From NCBI GenBank assembly GCA_026874595.1, contig CM049311.1:36497176-36561175 (forward strand): a DNA stretch of 64,000 bases. Direction: 5' to 3'. Under the pieces are notes generated by a model. It ran no database searches. It worked only from the letters and a program-made list of their open reading frames with translations, and was not told the origin of the DNA. Position numbers and translations under genes: made by a program. Origin of the DNA: Sipunculus nudus. Taxonomy: Eukaryota; Annelida; Sipuncula; Golfingiida; Sipunculidae. Below, one piece after another: positions 57,618 to 64,000 of the stretch. How positions within the stretch are numbered: position 1 is the first letter of the stretch; each line of letters begins with the position of its first letter.

Positions 57618-58629
57618 TGTAGCGATTCCAGATACCCCCTCTTAAGATTACCCCCGGGTTAGATTACTCCCGGTAAGATAACCCCCGGTTTACCGAGTGA
57701 GATTGCAGGTCACCCCGGGTAACTTGAATTAGATTTATGTTACATGAAAAATATCAGATTACCCGCTCGTTTTTCTTATTTTTCTTTATTATTATTAATT
57801 TATCATCATTATCATCATTTACTATTATCTTTTCTCTCCTCTACTTGTTTCAAATTCGGCTGACTCTTCGTATACTGTGGTCAGCTTCATATTCACGAGG
57901 ATAAAATTTCGTAATTTTCATTTTTTTTATTATTTCGCGAGGGTTTCACTTTCGAGATTTTCGATATCATAATCGACACAAACCGTGTCCATTATTATAT
58001 GAATAATTTATATCAAACAGTACATGCGCAAAAGGATTGCACGGGGACCTAACGAGCGAAAAGAAATTTCTTTTTATTATTGGAAGATATTCTGAAAAAT
58101 TTGACATAATTTATATTAGCAATATTTTTCCGTTCAACTTAGGCCTCATATTCACGAAGCATTTATTTTCGTAATAATTTACTCCTCATAAATATCGCGA
58201 ATTAAAAACCATCGCGAACAAAAAGGCAACTACGGTATTTAATGTTATGTTTTATATACTTTCTTGCGCTTTGAGGAAGTGGGTCAAAATCAATATAGTT
58301 AACAATAGAACCTTTTACCACATTTATTCTCAGATATATTTGAACGTGCACTTAACCGCTATTTGTGAAGCTGAAAATCGAAATGTGCAGATGTCATTCT
58401 GAAATTGTTCAGTTCTAACATTCCAAGTTTTGTACTGAAATCCCGCTTTCAAGCATATTTGTAAATGTTTGAATTTTATCGATCACTCAGCTATGGTATG
58501 AGTTTACTAATCATCCTGTCATATTCTTGTGATAGTAAAGCCTCCCCAGGGGGATACTTAGTAATCGAACGAAGATTACCGGGGGGGGGGGAGGGTTAGC
58601 AGGGACGGGGATTATCTGAAATCGCTACA
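57618..58629. mobile_element. 1.0-kb element with terminal inverted repeats and GATTACCCC motifs
   Basis: Starts TGTAGCGATTCCAGATA and ends with its near-complement, ATCTGAAATCGCTACA. Just inside the left end lie several spaced copies of (A)GATTACCCCC(GGGTT); the right end has the inverse, GATTACCGGGGG. The interior has repeated ATTCACGA/TCGCGA words and no long frame. No target duplication was found. A truncated relative lies at 12419. Confidence 0.65.
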
Positions 58630-59144
58630 CCTGTCCTTTGTCCCTTTTCACCGGAGCTCAGCGGGTGTCAGAGTAAAAGGATGACACGAGAACACAACTT
58701 GCCGGAGGCCTTCCGTCGGAGCCGGTTCGTCACCTCGCCGGGTGTCTGGGCATCAACTTTGAAGGCACAGCGGCGTTTTATTCACAGGGTTTAAGTGCTC
58801 CCATTTTATTCTGAGACCGAAGCTTTCACACGTCTACCTGCTAATGGAACTCTAACTCAGCTAAAATTTGTTTCAATGGCGCTAGTACTGATAATCAATA
58901 AAAACTGTTACGAAAGACCAATGTCAGGATTGAATAATTATGGAAGTCCCACTACCTGCATTTTGACTTCGGTAGTGCGAGTTTTAAGACGCTGAAGCCA
59001 CTCTAAAAGGCTTTCTTGTTGAGGGGAATAAGAATTGTTCACGTACAACTTGCATGGGCTCGCTAGGATCCACCAATGTAGCTGACTAAGCAATCAAGAG
59101 TAGGCATCTACTACGGCGTATTCCGGATTTTAAAGGGCCCGTCC
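58630..59144. other. Intergenic, nothing recognised
   Basis: Unique, moderately GC-balanced sequence. The short open frame at 58795-58995 has no known domain. Confidence 0.5.
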
Positions 59145-59345
59145 CGAATTCTGACGTCTGTAAACTAAAGATAACCCCTTGGTCCTTTTTATAAAGGTAG
59201 CCAGAAAAAGCCGTTCTCATCACACAGGCTGTTCATTTAGTTTATATCCATGTGGGCGCCCTAATGAAAAAAAAACACCTTGTGCAAAACGAACCAAAAA
59301 ATAATTTGGAGTTGGCATTTTACAAGCAGTGATCTTTCAACCGGC
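59145..59345. repeat. Dispersed repeat family D, copy 2
   Basis: In-order match to 52490-52760, same orientation, much diverged; a related word continues to about 59600. Confidence 0.5.
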
Positions 59346-60434
59346 TCATCCGATACATCCGCTCGGAAATCTTCACCCTTATAGAGTTTCCTCAACCACT
59401 AAAAGTTTCCCCAGTCCCAGTGACCGAGGAAGGTCTCGGTTGCCCTGTATCACAATGGTAAAGAATCCCTGTTATCCAGATTACCCAAAAGTAACTGATT
59501 AATAGTTAATAGGGGATACTCTTAGCCGAAACAAATCACTGAATAACGTTAATCAATTGCTGGATCAAGATTCAAACAGACAAACCAACCAACTATTGTC
59601 TGTTCCACTAGTGTGCCCCACTTGGTGACTATTTGCTTAAACTTAGATATTTCCACACAATTTAACACTTAAGCTGATGAGGGAGCAAATGTCTAATATG
59701 AGATGAAAAACTACATAATAAAATCCAACATTGTATTTCGATTTTTCTAATTTTTACTGAACTTTTTTGCCAATTGACATGGCCTCTGTCATGGGTTAGC
59801 AGCCTAATTTTGACAATAATTTTTTAGGACATTTATGACACTCAACAACTGATCAGCAGCTTTTAAATGTAGTTCTTTGAGCATGTGACCAGTGACCTTG
59901 ACCTGTATCAGTTTGGGTGAGATATTTTAATATATATATATATATGTATATTGATTTTCAGATATTAATTTCAATAAATGAGAAAAATATTTTACAGGAT
60001 ATGGTTCTGGTTCATTACAGTAAATTCGGTCTATGTCTCATTCGTCCATTGCAGCTTACTTTCTGAAAAAGAAAAAAAGTTTGAGAAAAGATTAACAAAT
60101 TTCATTGTACGCCTCATTTAGGAATCGTTGAGTAACAAACAACGAATGACAAAACATATTACCGGCTTCCCCATGCGTATGTATTTACGTATAACAGCAA
60201 CATGTAACTGCATTTGCTGATTTGGCCGGGTTATGTTGTATAATTAGGATGACGGTATATTGGTATGTGGTCGATGAAGGAGGGTGCAAGAGAGCCAGGC
60301 ATAGGGGGAGGGCCTGATAACAAGGGATCATAGATGTTGTTAAGGCACCAGAGTCGTCGAGTCAAATGAGACAATGGACTGATATTCTACCCCAATAGAA
60401 CTGTGGTTTCGAACCTACTATACTATCCAGTGTT
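59346..60434. other. Intergenic, nothing recognised
   Basis: AT-rich, with a short AT tract at 59931-59945. Confidence 0.5.

Positions 60435-60499
<65 letters not shown>
60435..60499. repeat. (GA)n microsatellite
   Basis: About 31 GA units with one interruption near the start. Confidence 0.97.
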
Positions 60500-60500
<1 letters not shown>

Positions 60501-60726
60501 TCTTTATCCAACCACAGACAAATAATTCTTTCTCCTTTTTCGTGGTATGTATATATTAATTACTTCTTTTTGACGTGTTCTCTTAAGGATTAACACACAT
60601 ACACACATATATATGTGTGTTTACAGCACAAATATTGTTGTTCTTATAATTATTGTTGTTATTACTATTATTATTATTATTTCTTTCATATGTTTATAAA
60701 AGCATGTGCATATTTGTTTATACTGG

Positions 60727-60808
60727 CCATAGGATGTTCACTTTGGACATTATATATATGAATATACTGAATATATACTTTATAATCTCAAAAGTGTACA
60801 TCCTATGG
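60727..60808. other. Inverted repeat with 18-bp arms
   Basis: CCATAGGATGTTCACTTT and AAAGTGTACATCCTATGG match as complements at 17 of 18 positions, around a loop of about 45 bp that is mostly AT. It may be a tiny foldback element; it does not look like a typical microRNA hairpin because the loop is long. Confidence 0.6.
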
Positions 60809-61069
60809 CTAGGAAACCCATATATGAACTTATTTGTAAAAACATATAGGATATTATATTCTAAAGGCTTGGCCATGGAATGTTTCATATACATTTTTTT
60901 ACTTGAGTCATAGTATGCACACAGTCTATGATTGTTTAAATTCTACAAGACATATATATTATTTACATTGAAACAATATTGTAACAATTCTGCTCGTGCT
61001 CAATATTTGAGCTGATGGACATTAAACGTACGACGCACTCCCATCTACATCTCTCTAATGTAACATTTA

Positions 61070-61364
61070 GGGGGAAAAAATAACAGTTACGGTTCTCAGG
61101 CACCGCACGCGTCAATTTAACCCCCCCCCCCCCCCCCCTATACAAAAATCTAATTTTGATTTTTATATTTCAAAAAGATAAATAATATAATTTATGTAGT
61201 GCTTTTACCTGTTTAGCAAACAAATTAGTTATTTTCATGCTTTTCCCTCATCATATGACATTTTTATGGAAACATACAATAAAGGTAAAAAATAAAGTAC
61301 CACCCGCCTGCACTGATTTCAGGATAAAAGTGCAAGAGAACCATACCTTTTTATTTGTTTGGCC
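61070..61364 (+). mobile_element. PIF/Harbinger-like MITE, family M1 copy 2
   Basis: Interior and right end match copy 1 (TTCTCAGGCACC, CGTCAATTTAACCCCCC, CATATGACATTTTTATGG, ending GGCC). The left end is more worn. It is flanked by TTA (61067-61069 and 61365-61367), the complement of the TAA seen at copy 1. Confidence 0.7.
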
Positions 61365-61511
61365 TTAACGCGGCATTTTCCCATTTTCGCTATTAACGAA
61401 TTGCCTCAGAACTACTGTTCATTATAGAACGCATGAACCTGGTTAACGCGAGGATTCTTTGCTAATAGCGTATCATCGGGGCTTTTAAATTATTACGCTT
61501 GATTATTTTGT

Positions 61512-61514
<3 letters not shown>

Positions 61515-61572
<58 letters not shown>
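61515..61572. repeat. (AT)n microsatellite
   Basis: About 28 AT units. Confidence 0.97.
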
Positions 61573-61574
<2 letters not shown>

Positions 61575-61646
61575 ATGGTTTAGCCGTGTTAGTCTGTAGT
61601 TTAAGTGAAGGTAAAGAAAAAGAGTGACGCCTAATAGACAGAATAA

Positions 61647-62164
61647 GGCAAAAAAATAAAAGGTGTGGTTCTCAGGCACCGCCCACGTCAATTTTATCCC
61701 CCCGCATAAAAAATTCTTATTTTGATTTTTATCATTCAAGAAGATAAATAATTCAATGTACTGAGTAATTTTACCTAGCTGTTTAGCAAACAAATTAGTT
61801 ATTTTCATGCTTTTCCCTGATCATATGACATTTTTATCGAAACATACAAAAAAGGTAAAAAAATAAAATACCGCCCGCCCGCAATGATTTATGAAAAAAG
61901 TGCATGAAAACCATTTATATTTTATTTTTTACCTTTTTTGGTATGTTTCGATAAAAATGTCGTATGATCAGGGAAAACATGAAAAAAAAGAAGAATTATT
62001 TTTCTTAACAGGTGAAAGCACAACGTAACAAAGGAAATCCTATCAAAATTTTTATATGTTTATCTTCTTGAAAGATGAAAATAAAAATAAAAATTCTTGA
62101 TGGGGAGGGTTAAAATTGACGAGGGCGGTGCCTAAGAAACAAATCTTTATTTTTTTTTTTTACC
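61647..62164. mobile_element. Head-to-head double MITE of family M1
   Basis: A forward copy (61647 to about 61925) is followed at once by a reverse copy (about 61930-62164), so the whole 518 bp is one long imperfect inverted repeat. A single TAA duplication flanks the pair (61644-61646 and 62165-62167), suggesting that the double unit inserted as one. Confidence 0.7.
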
Positions 62165-63130
62165 TAACAGTTTCTTCAAAGTGTCTGGAATACATCATTT
62201 AAGACTTCCATTCAGTAAACTTGGTATTTGGCCGTTATAAACTGGCCATTTTCCTTTAATAGGCTCAAGTTGATGACAATATAATAAAAAGAAACTTGAA
62301 AATTAATCATGATTAGGAATTCAATTAACTTATTATCAATAAAAGGTTTTGCAGCTGCTCATAATCGATAAAAGAATAGTTGAATTTGTATTATTTGCAT
62401 TCGGAGTTGAATGCAACCTTTGCTTTCTTCCGTGTGTTAGGTTTTAGGGTTTCTTTTTTCTCTATACCTCATTTCATTATCATAATTGTTTTCGATATTC
62501 AAATGTCATTTCTTGTATATATTCAATTACACTCTTATATGAAGAATTTGTTTATCTTTTAACGAAATCGATACTATTAAATGAAACATTAAAGATGATA
62601 CAAAAGTAACAACAGAGTATAATATGAACACTTAGGCACATAAAAATCTTGCAACTACATATTTGCGGTAACATGTAAAGGTGGTCAAGTACCTCTTCAT
62701 CCTTTAACTTCTAGGCAAGCCTCTTAAATTGGAGTCTGAGTCTTGAAATAAGCTTTCATTTATAATCTCAAATTAATATCTAACAGAAACATCTATATGA
62801 GGCTTCATAATTGATATATATCTATATTATATTTGATAATAGGGAATTATTTTCTATATTTCTCTATAAATCCAGAAATATCTTAAATTATTTTTGAAGG
62901 GGCTATCGCAGCGTCCCCTTTCGGTAACTAATAACGTGAAGGAAAGCAGAAAGCGGTTTTTAACTCTGAATCAGAACCTTTAAGGCCCTTGATATCTTCA
63001 CATTTATGAGACACGTAGAGTTGGATATTACAAAATGTTCAGTTGTTCCTAGAACATGCACCATCAAACATGATTTGATTCTGTTTATAAAATAAGCCGT
63101 AAGTAAGGTTTGGAATAAACTGTTGCCTAA
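62165..63130. other. Intergenic, nothing recognised
   Basis: AT-rich unique sequence between MITEs. Confidence 0.5.
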
Positions 63131-63464
63131 GGCAAAAAAAAAACAAGGTTTGGTTCTCAGACACACTTTCTTAAAAACCCGTGCGGTCGGGCGATTTTTT
63201 AACCATTTTTTGTATGTTACGATAAAATGTCATATCTGATCAGGGGAAAGCATAATTAAAACAGAATTGTGTTGCTAAACAGGTAAAAGCACTACATAAC
63301 AAAAGAATTCTTATAAAAATTGTATTATTTTATCTTCTTGAGACAAATGTCTGAGCTCAAAAATGGAAAGTTTCTATTGAAAATCAAAATAAAAATTTCT
63401 GATGCGGTAGGTTAACATTGACGCGCGCGGTGTCTGAGAACCATACCTTCTATACTTTTTTTAG
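63131..63464 (-). mobile_element. PIF/Harbinger-like MITE, family M1 copy 4
   Basis: Begins GGCAAAAAAAAAACAAGGTT after TAA (63128-63130). The interior is in reverse orientation relative to copy 1 (GTGCGGTCGGGCG near the left, GTTAACATTGACGCGC near the right). The right terminus is worn and its duplication is not visible. Confidence 0.65.
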
Positions 63465-64000
63465 CATGTGTTTTTTCTTATTAATTTACACGTTATTTTT
63501 ATGCACGTCATTCCTTTGGCCTGTGGAACAAAATGTTCAGCTGTCACGATTGTCTTGTTGTATTGTCTATTATATATAATATTAAATAGTTTAGCCCTTA
63601 GTCTTCATTTTATTCTGTCGTCTTTGGGATGAAAGTAAACTGGCCTTTAAGTGCGAAATAATTAATGGGTAGGTTAAGCTAGAAAATATCAAATATTTTA
63701 CATGCATATCCATTTTAATTCGGTGTCTTTCATCACAGTAGCACGGTAATGCATTGCATTGGTTTCTTTATGGGTGGTTACCGTGCAGACGTATGAATTT
63801 TTAGCCTGGGCTGGACTTTTTTATGGCCAATTTACACTGGCTTCCTCTTCTGCTGGACAACAGTTAAATGCAGAGTCTATATCAGCAATGAGAGCTGTGA
63901 AGCAATTGGTACGTAATTGCTCTAGGACGCCCAGTCGACACATGACCCGCCGGTAAAGCGCTTTGAAGTAAACCCCTGAGACAAAAACATGTGTATCTTC
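63465..64000. other. Intergenic, nothing recognised
   Basis: A 65-codon plus-strand frame from 63759 has no known domain. The window ends here. Confidence 0.5.

Noticed and set aside
60653-60913. Hydrophobic 86-codon frame on plus
   Set aside because: It begins in an (ATT)n tract and passes through a foldback; AT-rich composition explains the hydrophobic residues.

Overview
This is eukaryotic nuclear DNA from an animal, most likely a lophotrochozoan and probably a mollusc. The evidence is the AT-rich, gene-poor sequence, long (AT)n tracts and G/C homopolymers, many small degraded transposons, one intronless rhodopsin-class receptor of the FMRFamide-receptor-like type, and one CR1/L2-group LINE. 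The phylum is inferred from style and gene family, not proven. No operons, rRNA, CRISPR arrays or convincing host tRNA genes were seen.

Only two long open frames look like real protein genes. The first is the GPCR on the minus strand at 26420-27559, the only clear host gene; it has an in-frame stop just upstream of its ATG and a 52-bp tandem duplication in its 5' flank. The second is the reverse-transcriptase ORF of a 5'-truncated LINE on the minus strand at 13380-15551, with its 3' UTR and (TAAA)n tail reaching 12957. A Ty3/Gypsy fossil (about 35410-36070, minus) keeps recognisable RNase H and integrase stretches. Two copies of a Gypsy-type LTR lie at 2409-3149 and 8481-8987.

The most interesting content is a miniature LTR element found at three loci: 602-1032 (minus), 29677-30379 (plus) and 34515-34671 (minus). 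Its LTR of about 155 bp runs from TGTTACG to CGTAACA and carries a tRNA-like A box and B box at tRNA spacing. The internal region is only about 120-130 bp. It starts with a primer-binding site resembling the classic tRNA-Pro PBS (TGGGGGCTC...) and ends with a purine tract (AAGAGGGGG). The loci are LTR-int-LTR, LTR-int-LTR-int-LTR and a solo LTR, and two of them are flanked by exact 4-bp target duplications (CAGT, ATAG). This is the layout of a TRIM whose LTR has a Pol III-type promoter, comparable to plant Cassandra elements, which carry 5S sequences instead.

Other mobile DNA includes a PIF/Harbinger-like MITE family with TAA/TTA duplications (18606-18923, 61070-61364, a head-to-head double at 61647-62164, 63131-63464, and a relic near 48740), a pogo/Tigger-like MITE with TA duplication (49307-49462), a hAT-like element (51064-52421), two unassigned elements with terminal inverted repeats (19621-20227 and 57618-58629), tRNA-derived SINE-like copies (43830-44160 and 40290-40505), and four unnamed dispersed repeat families. 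Tandem arrays include a 21-bp minisatellite of about 30 units (47675-48320), a 41-bp array with a three-unit higher order (17145-17517), and a degenerate ~101-bp array (7120-7505). The remaining sequence is non-coding, with no feature I can support.
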